A stretch of DNA of 64,000 nucleotides from Armatimonadota bacterium (GTDB lineage Bacteria; Sysuimicrobiota; Sysuimicrobiia; Sysuimicrobiales; Kaftiobacteriaceae), in contig JAVKHY010000002.1 in assembly GCA_031459765.1 (NCBI GenBank), positions 1 to 64,000 of the forward strand, written 5' to 3'. Below, piece after piece: positions 52,564-61,977 of this stretch; the stretch's first letter is position 1, and every line of letters starts with the position of its first letter. Made by a program: the position numbers and the translations under genes. The notes beneath the pieces are model-generated. The model made no database searches, was not told the origin of the DNA, and saw only the letters and a list, made by a program, of their open reading frames with translations.

Positions 52564-55202
52564 AGCGGACTCATGTCGGCCCAGTTCGGGCCCAGGCGCA
52601 GGTCGGCACGGAGGGGCACGCGCAGGGGGAAGGCCCCTTCCATCGTCCGCTTGACCTCGGGGGCCAGGGCGCGCAGCTCAGCTTCCGGCGCCTCAAAGAG
52701 CAGCTCGTCGTGCACATGCAGGGTCATCATCGCCCGGGGAAACCGCGGCAGGACGTCGCGGGCCAGATCGACCATCGCCTTTTTGATGATGTCGGCGGTG
52801 CCCCCCTGGATGGGGGTGTTGATGGCGGTGCGCTCGGCCGCTTCGCGAATGGGACGGTTGCGGGTGAGGATCTCGGGAATGTACCGGCGGCGGTTCATGA
52901 GGGTGGTGACGTACCCGTCCCGCCGGCACTGCTCGACGATCTCCACCATGTACTGGCGCACCTTCGGATAGCGGGCATAGTAGCGCTCGATGTAGGCCCG
53001 GGCCTCGTCCTTGCCGATCCCCAGCTGGGCGGCCACGCCGAACTCCGTCATCCCGTAGGCCACCCCGAAGACGATGACCTTGGCCCGCCGGCGCAGCTCG
53101 GGTGTCACCGCCTCCCGCGGCACGCCGAAGATCTCCGCGGCGGTAACGCTGTGAATGTCCTCGCCGCGCGCGAAGGCCTCCAGCAACCCGGGGTCGCCGG
53201 TGACGTGGGCCATGACGCGCAGATCGATCTGGGAGTAGTCTGCGGCGAGCAGCAGATGGCCCGGACCGGCCACGATGGCCCGGCGGATCTTTCGGCCTTC
53301 CTCGGTGCGGATCGGGATATTCTGCAGGTTGGGGTCGGTGGTGATGATCCGGCCCGTCGCGGCCACGGTCTGGTTGAAGACGGCGTGGACACGGCCGGTC
53401 CGGGGGTTGATCGCCGCCGGCAGGACGTCCACGTAGGTCTGCTTCAGCTTGCTCAGCTCGCGGTGCATGAGGATCTTGGCCACGATCTCGTGCTGGGGGG
53501 CCAGCTGCTCCAGGACGTCGGCGTCGGTGGAATACCCGGTCTTGGTGCGCTTGAGCGCCGGCAGCTGCAGCTTCTGGAAGAGGACGAAGCTGAGCTGTTT
53601 CGTCGACCCGATGTTGAACTCGGTCCCCGCCAGCCGGTAGATCTCCTCGCTGAGATCGGCCAGCCGGCGGTCCAGCTCCGCGGAGAGCTCCTGCAGGTAC
53701 GGAACATCCACGGCCACGCCGGCCGCCTCCATGTCGGCCAGGACGGCCGCCAGGGGCATCTCGATGGTGCGGAACAACTCGAAGACCTCGCGCTCCTGCA
53801 TGCGCTCGGTCAGGACGCCCCGCAGGCGCGCCAGGACGTCGGCCTGCTCGCACGCCTCCGCCGCCACATCCCGGCTCAGGCCGAGCCCGCCCTCCGCGGC
53901 GTCGGGCCGCTCCGCCTCCGAGCGCAGCCGCCACCCCAGGAACTCCCAGGAGGCCGTCCCCAGGGTGTGCGTCCGGCGGCCGGGGTTCATCAGGTAGGAG
54001 GCCAGAACCACGTCGAAATCCAGTCCGCGGGGCCGGAGGCCGAAGCGGCGCAGGGTTAAGAGGTCGGCCTTCACGTCCGCGCTCGTCTTGGCCACATCGG
54101 ACTCGATCAGCGGGCGGAGCTCTTCGGGAAAGGCATCCTCAACCGGCAGGTACCGGGCCTCACCGGGGGCCCTGGAGAGGGCGATGCCGTCGAGTCGTGC
54201 CGTCAGCGGGTGTCCCTCTCCTCGCACCAGCACCACGCCCACCGGCCCCGCACCACCCACCCACCGGGCCAGCTCCCCGGCCGACGCCGCCTTCGCGTAG
54301 ACCCCTTCCGGCCGCGGCTCGGGAACCACGCCGACCCGATCGATCAAGCTCCTGAACTCGAGCGCGGTAAACAGCTCCCGCACCCGCGTCCGGTCCGGTG
54401 GGCGGCGGCGGAGGTCGTCCCACCTCCAGGCCATCGGCACATCCGTGACGATCGTCGCCAGGTGCTTGCTCTGCAGGATCTGCTCGGCGGCCTGGCCGAT
54501 CGCCTGCCTCAATTTGGGCGGCAGTTGATCGAGGTGCTCCAGGAGGTGTTCCACCTCGCCGAACTGCCGGATGAGCTGGCTGGCCGTCTTCTCCCCCACC
54601 CCCGGAACGCCGGGCAGGTTGTCGGTGGCGTCCCCCTTGAGGCCCTTGTAGTCCGGCAGCCGCGCCGGGTCGAAACCGAAGCGCTCCCGGACCCTGGTCC
54701 CGTCGTAGATGACCGTCTCCGTGATGCCGCGGCTGGTCATCATTACCCGGATCTTCGTGTCCACCAGCTGCAGACAGTCCAGGTCGCCGGTGACGATGAG
54801 GACATCGAAGCCTTCGGCCGCCGCCTTCCGCGCCATGGTGCCCAGGATGTCGTCGGCCTCGTAGCCCGCGACCTCGTAGACGGGGATGGCCAGGGCCTCC
54901 AGGATCTCCTTGGCCGCAGCCAGCTGCGGCCGCAGGTCATCCGGCATGCGCTGGCGCGTGGCCTTGTAGTCCTTGAACGTCGCGTGGCGGAAGGTGGGCG
55001 CGGCCTTGTCGAAGGCCGCGGCGATGTAGTCGGGCCGCTCCTCCTCCAGGATCTTCAGGAGCATGGTTGTGAAGCCGTAGACGGCGTTCGTCGGCCGGCC
55101 GTCGGCCGTGGTCATGTAGGGCAGGGCGAAAAAGGCCCGGTAGACCAGGCCGTTGGCATCGATCAGCACGAGCTTGCGACTGGGGGAATCGCCGGTCGTC
55201 AT
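52560..55202 (-). CDS. polA: DNA polymerase I
   Basis: This is an 880-residue polymerase for gap filling and primer removal. The N-terminal 5' nuclease (LVLIDANGLVYRAFFALP, then EVAGYEADDILGT and VTGDLDCLQLVD) is intact. The central 3'-5' exonuclease domain lacks its catalytic Asp/Glu motifs, as in Taq-type enzymes. The polymerase has motif A DYSQIDLRVMAH (Asp where Glu is usual), motif B RRRAKVIVFGVAYGM and motif C LHVHDELLFEAP. No ribosome-binding site precedes the ATG. A TAGAAT box (55210-55215) seven bases upstream suggests a leaderless transcript. Confidence 0.96.
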   Translation of the reverse strand: MTTGDSPSRKLVLIDANGLVYRAFFALPYMTTADGRPTNAVYGFTTMLLKILEEERPDYIAAAFDKAAPTFRHATFKDYKATRQRMPDDLRPQLAAAKEILEALAIPVYEVAGYEADDILGTMARKAAAEGFDVLIVTGDLDCLQLVDTKIRVMMTSRGITETVIYDGTRVRERFGFDPARLPDYKGLKGDATDNLPGVPGVGEKTASQLIRQFGEVEHLLEHLDQLPPKLRQAIGQAAEQILQSKHLATIVTDVPMAWRWDDLRRRPPDRTRVRELFTALEFRSLIDRVGVVPEPRPEGVYAKAASAGELARWVGGAGPVGVVLVRGEGHPLTARLDGIALSRAPGEARYLPVEDAFPEELRPLIESDVAKTSADVKADLLTLRRFGLRPRGLDFDVVLASYLMNPGRRTHTLGTASWEFLGWRLRSEAERPDAAEGGLGLSRDVAAEACEQADVLARLRGVLTERMQEREVFELFRTIEMPLAAVLADMEAAGVAVDVPYLQELSAELDRRLADLSEEIYRLAGTEFNIGSTKQLSFVLFQKLQLPALKRTKTGYSTDADVLEQLAPQHEIVAKILMHRELSKLKQTYVDVLPAAINPRTGRVHAVFNQTVAATGRIITTDPNLQNIPIRTEEGRKIRRAIVAGPGHLLLAADYSQIDLRVMAHVTGDPGLLEAFARGEDIHSVTAAEIFGVPREAVTPELRRRAKVIVFGVAYGMTEFGVAAQLGIGKDEARAYIERYYARYPKVRQYMVEIVEQCRRDGYVTTLMNRRRYIPEILTRNRPIREAAERTAINTPIQGGTADIIKKAMVDLARDVLPRFPRAMMTLHVHDELLFEAPEAELRALAPEVKRTMEGAFPLRVPLRADLRLGPNWADMSPL

Positions 55203-55322
55203 CTGGTATATTCTAGTACCTGCCTATTCCTGATGCGACCCGATCTCCGCCAGTCTGACGACCCGTACCGGACTGCGCACCGGAGAGGCGGCGTTGGCCG
55301 AATCGGGGATGGCGTCTTGGCC

Positions 55323-55411
55323 TGGTGCCGGGGGCGGGAGTCGAACCCGCACGGACCTTGCGGCCCAGCGGCTTTTGAGGCCGCCGCGAATGCCAGTTCC
55401 GCCACCCCGGC
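55323..55411 (-). tRNA. tRNA-Leu (CAA)
   Basis: The minus strand gives acceptor GCCGGGG paired, anticodon arm GCGGC-CTCAAAA-GCCGC with anticodon CAA, a long variable arm (TGGGCCGCAAGGTCCG) and an encoded CCA end. Confidence 0.96.
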
Positions 55412-55429
55412 GTGAGCGCGCCTACGGAG

Positions 55430-55459
55430 ATTATACGGTGGGCTGCACCTGAACCGCAA
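55430..55459 (-). promoter_or_regulatory. Promoter for tRNA-Leu (CAA)
   Basis: The minus strand has TTGCGG (55454-55459), an 18-base spacer and TATAAT (55430-55435), 18 bases before the mature tRNA. It lies in the divergent gap with the molybdate transporter gene. Confidence 0.6.
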
Positions 55460-55484
55460 ACGATCCGGCCGAAGGAGCCTCATC

Positions 55485-56678
55485 GTGCCTCAGATCCCGC
55501 TGCTGCGCGCCGTTCCGCGGACTGGCCCTGCGTCGATCCGCTTTGACCGCAACGAGCTGGCCGGCGCCTTCGGCGACATCGGTACCGACCTGCCGCTGAT
55601 CGTCGGGATGATCCTGGCCGCGGGGCTGGACAGCGCCAGCGTGCTGACCATGTTCGGCATCATGCAGATTGCCACCGGACTCATCTACCGCATGCCGATG
55701 CCGGCGCAGCCCCTCAAGGCCATGGCCGCCATCGTCATCAGCCGGAAGCTCGCCGCGGGCGTCCTCTACGGCGGAGGTCTGGCCGTGGGCCTCATCATGC
55801 TCCTGCTGGTCGCCACCGGCCTGCTGACCTGGCTGGCCCGCGTCATCCCCCTGACGGTGATCCGCGGGATCCAGTTCGGGCTGGGACTCCAGCTCGCGTC
55901 CCTCGCCCTGCGCGACTACGTGCTGGCCGAAGGCCTCCCCGGCTACCTCCTGGCCGCGGCGGCCTTTCTGATCGTGGTGCTGCTCCTCGGGAACCGCCGG
56001 TTCCCGGCGGCGTTGTTCGTCATCGCCTGCGGAGTCGTCTACGCCTTCGGGTTCACCCTGGATGCGGGGACGGTCGCCCGAAGCGTCGGATTTCGTCTGC
56101 CGGCCGTGCACCTCCCCGCGACGGGCGAGGTGCTGACGGGGTTGGTCCTCCTCGCCCTGCCGCAGATTCCCCTGTCGCTGGGGAACTCGGTGCTGGCCAC
56201 CTGGCAGACCGCGCGGGACCTCATGCCGGAGCGGCCGATCACCCTGCGCAAGATCGGGGCAACCTACGCGGCGATGAACCTCCTCAACCCCTTCCTGAGC
56301 GGGATTCCGACCTGCCACGGCTCCGGCGGGCTTGTCGGCCACTACACCTTCGGGGCGCGCACGGGCGGGTCGGTCGTCATGTACGGCCTGCTCTACGTGA
56401 TCCTGGGACTGTTCTTTAGCGGCGGCTTCGACCGACTCATCCACGTCTTCCCCCTGCCGATGCTCGGGGTGCTGCTGCTGTTCGAGGGGCTCGGGCTGAT
56501 GGCCCTGGTGGGACGGCTTGACGACGGACGCGGCCAACTCCGCCTGGCCCTGCTCCTCGGGCTGATCGCGGGGTGGCTGCCGTACGGGTATCTCCTGGCC
56601 CTGGGGATCGGACCGCTGCTGGTGGCGCTCGACCGCTATCGGGGCGCGGGAGGCGGACCGGCGAAGACGCCGAGATAG
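55485..56678 (+). CDS. MOT1-type molybdate transporter (SulP-related)
   Basis: The 397-residue protein has about ten membrane helices. It carries the two signature blocks of MOT1 proteins: ELAGAFGDIGTDLPLIVGM near the N-terminus and GIPTCHGSGGLVGHYTFGAR (about 282-301), plus RMPMPAQPLKAMAAIV. MOT1 proteins are high-affinity molybdate carriers in plants and algae, and bacterial homologues are annotated as molybdate/sulfate transporters. A GTG start follows GAAGGAG at a seven-base spacing. It is the only sizeable plus-strand protein gene here. It could feed the two molybdoenzymes at 16.8-33 kb. Its 3' end overlaps the convergent FAD gene by 43 bases. Confidence 0.88.
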   Translation: MPQIPLLRAVPRTGPASIRFDRNELAGAFGDIGTDLPLIVGMILAAGLDSASVLTMFGIMQIATGLIYRMPMPAQPLKAMAAIVISRKLAAGVLYGGGLAVGLIMLLLVATGLLTWLARVIPLTVIRGIQFGLGLQLASLALRDYVLAEGLPGYLLAAAAFLIVVLLLGNRRFPAALFVIACGVVYAFGFTLDAGTVARSVGFRLPAVHLPATGEVLTGLVLLALPQIPLSLGNSVLATWQTARDLMPERPITLRKIGATYAAMNLLNPFLSGIPTCHGSGGLVGHYTFGARTGGSVVMYGLLYVILGLFFSGGFDRLIHVFPLPMLGVLLLFEGLGLMALVGRLDDGRGQLRLALLLGLIAGWLPYGYLLALGIGPLLVALDRYRGAGGGPAKTPR

Positions 56679-57664
56679 CGGCGCATGAAGCCGGCCAGGG
56701 GGCCGGGCCGGGAGAGCATGGCCGCGGCCGCGCCGGTCAGGCGCAGGGGCAGGAGCAGCAGCGCCGCGTTGGCCCAGGTCAGCGCGAGGAAGGTTCCCCG
56801 GGCCGCGCCGGTAAAGGCCTCGTAGGCCCGCGCCGCCGCGGCGAGGGAGGAGGTGCCGTCCAGCACCTCCTGGAGCAGCTGGCCCGCCTTCCACCCGGCC
56901 AGGACGGCGGTGCGGATCCCTTCACCGGTAAGCGGCAGGCACTGCCCCGCGGCGTCCCCGACGACGAAGACCTCATCGACCACGGGTGAGGTCAGTCCGG
57001 AGGCCAGATACCCGCCGTGCAGCGCACCCGGCCGCAGGCCAAACCGGGCCAGGAAGGCGGTGAGACCGTCCGCCAGGCGCGTGCGGCCCAGGTAGCTCAA
57101 CACCCCGAAGCGGACGGTCTCCCGGCAGGGAAACGCCCAGGCATATCCGTCGCGCACCTCCGGAAGGAAGTAGAAATGGAGTCCCGGCGGAAACGGGGTC
57201 GCAAGCTCCGTCTCGATCCCGAAGGCCCTCAGGCGTCGCCTCACGGCGTGGCTGGCTAGGGCCGCCCGCCACCCGGTGGCGTCGATCAGGAGCCGGCCGG
57301 CCACCGCGCCGTCCCGGGTCAGCACCGTTCGGCCGTGCCGCCGCAGGACCGCGCTCTGACGGAAGACGGCCACGGTGCGGGCGAAGGCCTGCTGGCAGAA
57401 CCCCGCATAGTCGAAGGTACAGAACGGCTCGGGCAGCGGCCACACCGTCTCCCGGCGGGGGGTATGCAGGACGAGGGCGTCGTGCACCTGGAGGACGGCG
57501 GCCTCCGCGCCCATGGCCCGGACGATCCCTACCGGCGCGGCGCAGGCCGAGGTCTGCCCGGCGCCCAGGGGAGACCGGTCCAGCAGCAGGACCCGGCCCC
57601 GCAGCCGCTGCGCCGCGGCCAGGCCGCCGAAACTGGCCCCGGCGATGACGGCGTCCCAGATCAT
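56636..57664 (-). CDS. FAD-dependent oxidoreductase (geranylgeranyl reductase-like family)
   Basis: The 342-residue flavoprotein starts MIWDAVIAGASFGGLAAAQR, a dinucleotide-binding motif (G-A-S-F-G-G). It has a second FAD motif, FVVGDAAGQCLPLTGEGIRT, and a LLIDATGWRAALA strand. These resemble geranylgeranyl reductase and related FAD hydroxylase-fold enzymes; the substrate is unknown. The C-terminus has a hydrophobic segment (FLALTWANAALLLLPLRL). The ATG overlaps the DUF881 gene stop (ATGA). Confidence 0.85.
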   Translation of the reverse strand: MIWDAVIAGASFGGLAAAQRLRGRVLLLDRSPLGAGQTSACAAPVGIVRAMGAEAAVLQVHDALVLHTPRRETVWPLPEPFCTFDYAGFCQQAFARTVAVFRQSAVLRRHGRTVLTRDGAVAGRLLIDATGWRAALASHAVRRRLRAFGIETELATPFPPGLHFYFLPEVRDGYAWAFPCRETVRFGVLSYLGRTRLADGLTAFLARFGLRPGALHGGYLASGLTSPVVDEVFVVGDAAGQCLPLTGEGIRTAVLAGWKAGQLLQEVLDGTSSLAAAARAYEAFTGAARGTFLALTWANAALLLLPLRLTGAAAAMLSRPGPLAGFMRRYLGVFAGPPPAPR

Positions 57665-58392
57665 TCCACGGGTTTGGCGTACTCGAAGGTGAGCGGCCCC
57701 TTGTAGGGGGGCACGGTGAGGGCGTCCCGGCGGAAAATGTGGATCGTCAGCCCCAGCGCCCGCAGCCCTTCAATCAGGCCGCCCCGGATCTTCAGGGCGC
57801 CTTCCAGTGTGGCCGGATCGCCGATGGCCACGATCTCGAAGGGACCCGTCAGCCGCTGGAGGTTGACGACGATGGTCCCGCCGACCTGATTCAGCCCGGT
57901 CGTGGCGCTGATGCGCTGGCCATTGACGGCGATCGCCTCGGCGCCGGCGGCCCACAGTTCGTTGACCACGGCGACGATGTCCTGGTAGTTGACGACCACG
58001 GGCGTGGGGCCTTTGGGCGGTGTCTTCGGATCGGCCAGACGGACAATGACCCCCGGTCCGCGCATCGCCTTCAGACCGAGGGCCACCCGCAGGGTCTCCA
58101 GTTCGCGCCCCATCGCCTCCTGCAGGCTGCGTCCCTCGCTGGCCGCCCGTTCGTAGGTCTCCAGCTGTCGACGCAACTCGGTGACCTGGGATTCCAGCGA
58201 AAGCCGCGCCTCGCGCTCTTCGCGGAGCAGCGTGGCCAGGGCATAGACGTTCCGCGTCGGCACCGGCACCTGGGAGGTGAGGGTCCGGCCGGCCCGGCTC
58301 TGGATGACGACGAGAAACCCCAGGGCCACCATGGTCAGTGTCATGGCCAGGCGCCAGAAGGTCAGGCCGGGACGGAGGGTCATTCCTGCCAT
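57661..58392 (-). CDS. DUF881-family (YlxW-like) membrane-anchored protein
   Basis: The roughly 243-residue protein has one N-terminal membrane helix (LAMTLTMVALGFLVVIQS), then a coiled coil (about 52-98, rich in Glu/Arg/Leu), and the DUF881 domain with GPGVIVRLAD, VNELWAAGAEAIAVNGQRI and GLTIHIFRRD. In Firmicutes and Actinobacteria such genes lie near division or envelope genes; the function is unclear. I chose the ATG at 58392 because GGGGAA precedes it; an ATG at 58383 overlaps the dnaE stop. Confidence 0.82.
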   Translation of the reverse strand: MAGMTLRPGLTFWRLAMTLTMVALGFLVVIQSRAGRTLTSQVPVPTRNVYALATLLREEREARLSLESQVTELRRQLETYERAASEGRSLQEAMGRELETLRVALGLKAMRGPGVIVRLADPKTPPKGPTPVVVNYQDIVAVVNELWAAGAEAIAVNGQRISATTGLNQVGGTIVVNLQRLTGPFEIVAIGDPATLEGALKIRGGLIEGLRALGLTIHIFRRDALTVPPYKGPLTFEYAKPVE

Positions 58393-61300
58393 ACGCTTCC
58401 CCTGCCCAGCAGCGCCTCCAGTTCGCCGCGCAACTCCGGGGTAGCGCTCACCCGCACCTCGCGCGCGTCCAGGACGACTTCCCGCCCGGCACTGACCAGG
58501 TGCAGGACCACGGGATCCCCGCCCCGGCGGCGGCCCAGGAGGTCGCGGAGTCGCTGCAGCCCTTCTTCGCCGCACTGCGCCGTGTCCACGCGCAGGTGCA
58601 GGCTGCGGGACGGCGGCTCCTCCTCCGCTCCCTGGTCCTCCGGCGTGCCGGGACGCACAGCGCCGTTGCCCGACTCGGGCGCCACCAGCGGTTCCACCTC
58701 CTCCGCCTCCTCCAGGGGCAGGATGGCGTCGGCCAGGACCTTGGCCTGCTGCTCGGCGACGTCGAGCCTGCCGCGCACCACCACCACCGCGTCGCGCTTG
58801 AGCAGGAAGTGCACCTGTTCATAGGTCTTGGGGAAGACGATCACTTCCGCGCTGGCGGTGAGGTCTTCCAGGGTGACGAAGGCCATGGCCGATCCACTCT
58901 TCGTCGTGGTGCGTTTCACCCCCGTGATGATGCCGCCGACCACCACCGGGGTCCTGTCCGGCAGTTCGGCGAGGTGCCGCAGGGCGACGTTCACCCGCGC
59001 GCTCAGCTGGGCGTGGACATGGCGCAGCGGATGGTCGGAGATGTACAGACCGAGCATCTCCTTCTCCATCTGCAGCAGCTCCTCCCGGGAGAACTCCTCG
59101 ACCTGGAGGGCGGATTCCCCGGCCGCGGGCGCCAGTTCGAAGAGGCCGGTCTGGCCCGAGGCGCGCTCCCGCTGCGCCCGCTGGGCCCGGTCCATGGCGC
59201 TGTCCAGCAGCGCCAGCATCTGGGCGCGCCCGCCGAGCCGGTCCAGCGCGCCGGCCTTGATCAGGCTCTCCAGCACCCGCTTGTTCACGGCGCGGGGATC
59301 GACGCGCTCCAGCAGGTCGAGCAGGCTGGTGAACGGCCCGCCGTGCTTGCGGGCCTGGAGGATGGCCTCCACCGCCCCCAGCCCCACGTTCTTCACCGCG
59401 GCCAGCCCGAACCGGATGGCATCGCCCACCACGGTGAAGGTCTCGAAGGATTCGTTGACGTCGGGGGGGAGGACGTCGATGCCCATCCGCTGGGCTTCGG
59501 TCACGGCGGCGGCGACCTTCTCGGCGTTGCCGGCCTCGCTGCTGAGCACCGCCGCCATGTACTCCACCGGGTAGTTGGCCTTCAGGTAGGCGGTGTAGTA
59601 GGCGATGAGGCCGTAGCAGGCGGCGTGCGCCCGGTTGAACCCGTAGCGGGCGAAGGGCTCGAACAGTTCGAAGATCGCCTCGGCGGTGGGGAGGGGCACG
59701 CCGCGGTTGACGCACCCGGCGATGAACTTGGCCCGTTGCTGCTGGAGCTTGTCGCGGATCTTCTTGCCGATGGCGTAGCGCAGGACGTCGGCCTCGGCGG
59801 AGGAGAAGCCGGCCACGGCCTGGGCCACAGCCATGACGTCTTCCTGGTAGACCATCACCCCGTAGGTCTCCCGCAGGACCGGTTCCATGGCCGGGTGAAG
59901 CACGGTAGGCGGTTCCAGGCCGTGCTTGCGGCGGATGTAGCTGGGGATGTTCGCCATCGGGCCGGGCCGGAACAGGGCGACCATGGCCATGATGTCCTGG
60001 ATGCTGGTCGGACGCAGCTCCTTGAGGTAGCGGGTCATCCCCGCGCCTTCCAGCTGGAAGACCCCCACGGTCTCGCCCGCGGAGAGCAGGTCGTAGGTCT
60101 TCCGATCGTCCAGCGGAATGGCCGCCAGGTCGATGGTCACCCCCCGCGTCTTCCGGATGATGGTCATCGCCCGGTCCAGGATGGTCAGGTTGGCCAGCCC
60201 CAGGAAGTCCATCTTCAGCAGGCCGATCCGCTCGACCGCCGTCATGTCGTACTGGGTCATGGGCATGACCGCGGTCTCCCCTTCGCCCGGCCGGCCCGCC
60301 CCTTGCCCCTCGGCCTTCGTGGCCCGCTGCAGCGGGACGTGATCGGTGAGCGGATCGCGCGAGATGATGATGCCCGCGGCGTGGGTGCTGGCGTGGCGAG
60401 CCACGCCTTCCAGCTTGCGGGCCAGGTCCAGCAGGCGCCGGATCTGCGGATTCTCCCCGGCCGCACGCTGCAGCTCGGGCTCGCCCCGCACCGCCTCTTC
60501 CAGGGAAGTCCCGAAGGGGATGAGTTTGGCGATGCGGTCCACCTCGCCGTAGGGCAGCCCCATGACGCGGCCCACATCCCGCACGGCCTGCCGCGCGCCC
60601 ATCGTGCCGAAGGTGATGATCTGGGCCACGTGGTCCGCCCCGTACTTGTCCACCACGTAGCGGATGACCTCGTCCCGCCGGCTGTCCATGAAGTCCACGT
60701 CGATGTCCGGCATGGTCACGCGCTGGGGGTTCAGGAACCGCTCGAAGGGGAGCCGGTAGGCGAGCGGGTCGACGTCGGTCACATTCAGCGCGTAGAGCAC
60801 CAGGCTGCCCGCGGCGGAGCCCCGCACGGTGGTGAGGATGCCCCGGCGCTTGGCGAAGTTCACGAAGTCGGCGACGATCAGGAAGTAGGCGGCGTATCCC
60901 ATCCGCCCGATGATGGAGAGCTCCTCCTCGAGCCGCTGCCGCACCCCCGGCGTTACGGACGCGTAGCGCCGCTGCAGTCCGGCTTCGCAGAGGTTGCGCA
61001 GGTAGGAGTCCACGGTCTCCCCCGCCGGCACGGGGAAGTGGGGCAGCTTCACGGCGCCCAGCTCCACCTCCACCTGCGCCCGCTCGGCGACCTCCAGGGT
61101 GGCCCGCAGCGCCTGGGGCAGCTCGGCGAAGACCCGGGCCATCTCTTCTCCCGACTTCAGGTAGAACTCCGGCGTGGCCCCCATCCGCGGCTTGTCGGCG
61201 GCATCCAGATTGACATTCATCTGGATGCACATCAGGGCGTCCTGGGCGTCGGCATCGCCCTGCTCCACGTAGTGGACGTCGTTCGTGGCGATCAGCGGCA

Positions 61301-61898
61301 GCGCCAGGGCCCGGCTCAGTTCGCGCATCGCGGCGATGTGTTCCCGCTGTTCAGGAAGGCCGTGGAACTGGACTTCGAGATAGAAGTTGCCCGGGCCGAA
61401 GATCTCACTGTAGCGGCCCGCAAGGTCGCGGGCCGCGGCCATGTCCCCGCGCAGGACGGCCTGGGCGATCTCTCCCTTCAGGCACCCGGACAGCCCGATG
61501 AGCCCCGCGCTGTGGCGGGCCAGCAGATCCTTGTCGATCCGCGGCTTGTAGTAGAACCCGTCCAGGTGCGCGGCCGTGGTGAGCCGGATCAGGTTGCGGT
61601 AGCCTTCGGCGTTCGTCGCCAGCAGGACCAGGTGGAAGGCGTTGCCGTCCAGCTTGGGATCCCGGTCGGCCAGCGTGCGCGGCGCGACGTAGGCCTCCAC
61701 CCCGATGATCGGCGTGATCCCGGCCTCCCGGGCCCTGGTGTAGAACTCCACCACCCCGTACATCGCCCCGTGGTCCGTGATGGCGATGGCCGGCATCTCC
61801 AGCTGCCGCGCCCGGGCGATGAGGGGGGCAATCCGGCTGTGGCCGTCCAGCAGGGAGTACTCCGTATGGAGGTGACAGTGTACGAATGGGGTGGGCAT
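58380..61898 (-). CDS. dnaE: DNA polymerase III subunit alpha
   Basis: This is the replicative polymerase, 1172 residues, DnaE type. It has the PHP domain (FVHCHLHTEYSLLDG, ITDHGAMYG), the catalytic PDIDVDFMDSRRDEVIRYV segment, the FGTMGARQAVRDVGRVMGLP fingers region, a helix-hairpin-helix region with NVGLGAVEAI, and the C-terminal OB domain (VVGGIITGVKRTTTKSGSAM). The PHP metal-binding His residues appear intact. The ATG at 61898 gives MPTPFVHCHLH. An extended -10 promoter lies at 61932-61940. Confidence 0.97.
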   Translation of the reverse strand: MPTPFVHCHLHTEYSLLDGHSRIAPLIARARQLEMPAIAITDHGAMYGVVEFYTRAREAGITPIIGVEAYVAPRTLADRDPKLDGNAFHLVLLATNAEGYRNLIRLTTAAHLDGFYYKPRIDKDLLARHSAGLIGLSGCLKGEIAQAVLRGDMAAARDLAGRYSEIFGPGNFYLEVQFHGLPEQREHIAAMRELSRALALPLIATNDVHYVEQGDADAQDALMCIQMNVNLDAADKPRMGATPEFYLKSGEEMARVFAELPQALRATLEVAERAQVEVELGAVKLPHFPVPAGETVDSYLRNLCEAGLQRRYASVTPGVRQRLEEELSIIGRMGYAAYFLIVADFVNFAKRRGILTTVRGSAAGSLVLYALNVTDVDPLAYRLPFERFLNPQRVTMPDIDVDFMDSRRDEVIRYVVDKYGADHVAQIITFGTMGARQAVRDVGRVMGLPYGEVDRIAKLIPFGTSLEEAVRGEPELQRAAGENPQIRRLLDLARKLEGVARHASTHAAGIIISRDPLTDHVPLQRATKAEGQGAGRPGEGETAVMPMTQYDMTAVERIGLLKMDFLGLANLTILDRAMTIIRKTRGVTIDLAAIPLDDRKTYDLLSAGETVGVFQLEGAGMTRYLKELRPTSIQDIMAMVALFRPGPMANIPSYIRRKHGLEPPTVLHPAMEPVLRETYGVMVYQEDVMAVAQAVAGFSSAEADVLRYAIGKKIRDKLQQQRAKFIAGCVNRGVPLPTAEAIFELFEPFARYGFNRAHAACYGLIAYYTAYLKANYPVEYMAAVLSSEAGNAEKVAAAVTEAQRMGIDVLPPDVNESFETFTVVGDAIRFGLAAVKNVGLGAVEAILQARKHGGPFTSLLDLLERVDPRAVNKRVLESLIKAGALDRLGGRAQMLALLDSAMDRAQRAQRERASGQTGLFELAPAAGESALQVEEFSREELLQMEKEMLGLYISDHPLRHVHAQLSARVNVALRHLAELPDRTPVVVGGIITGVKRTTTKSGSAMAFVTLEDLTASAEVIVFPKTYEQVHFLLKRDAVVVVRGRLDVAEQQAKVLADAILPLEEAEEVEPLVAPESGNGAVRPGTPEDQGAEEEPPSRSLHLRVDTAQCGEEGLQRLRDLLGRRRGGDPVVLHLVSAGREVVLDAREVRVSATPELRGELEALLGRGSVWQE

Positions 61899-61931
61899 GC
61901 CACCGAAGACCCTCACACCGGATTCTCGGTC

Positions 61932-61940
61932 ATTGTAGCA
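61932..61940 (-). promoter_or_regulatory. Extended -10 promoter of dnaE
   Basis: The minus strand reads TGCTACAAT, an extended -10 (TGn) with TACAAT, 33 bases before the dnaE start. A poor TTCCCC occupies the -35 position 17 bases upstream. Confidence 0.5.
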
Positions 61941-61977
61941 GCCCCCTGCGCCGAGGGGAACGCGGCGCGGGGGGCCG

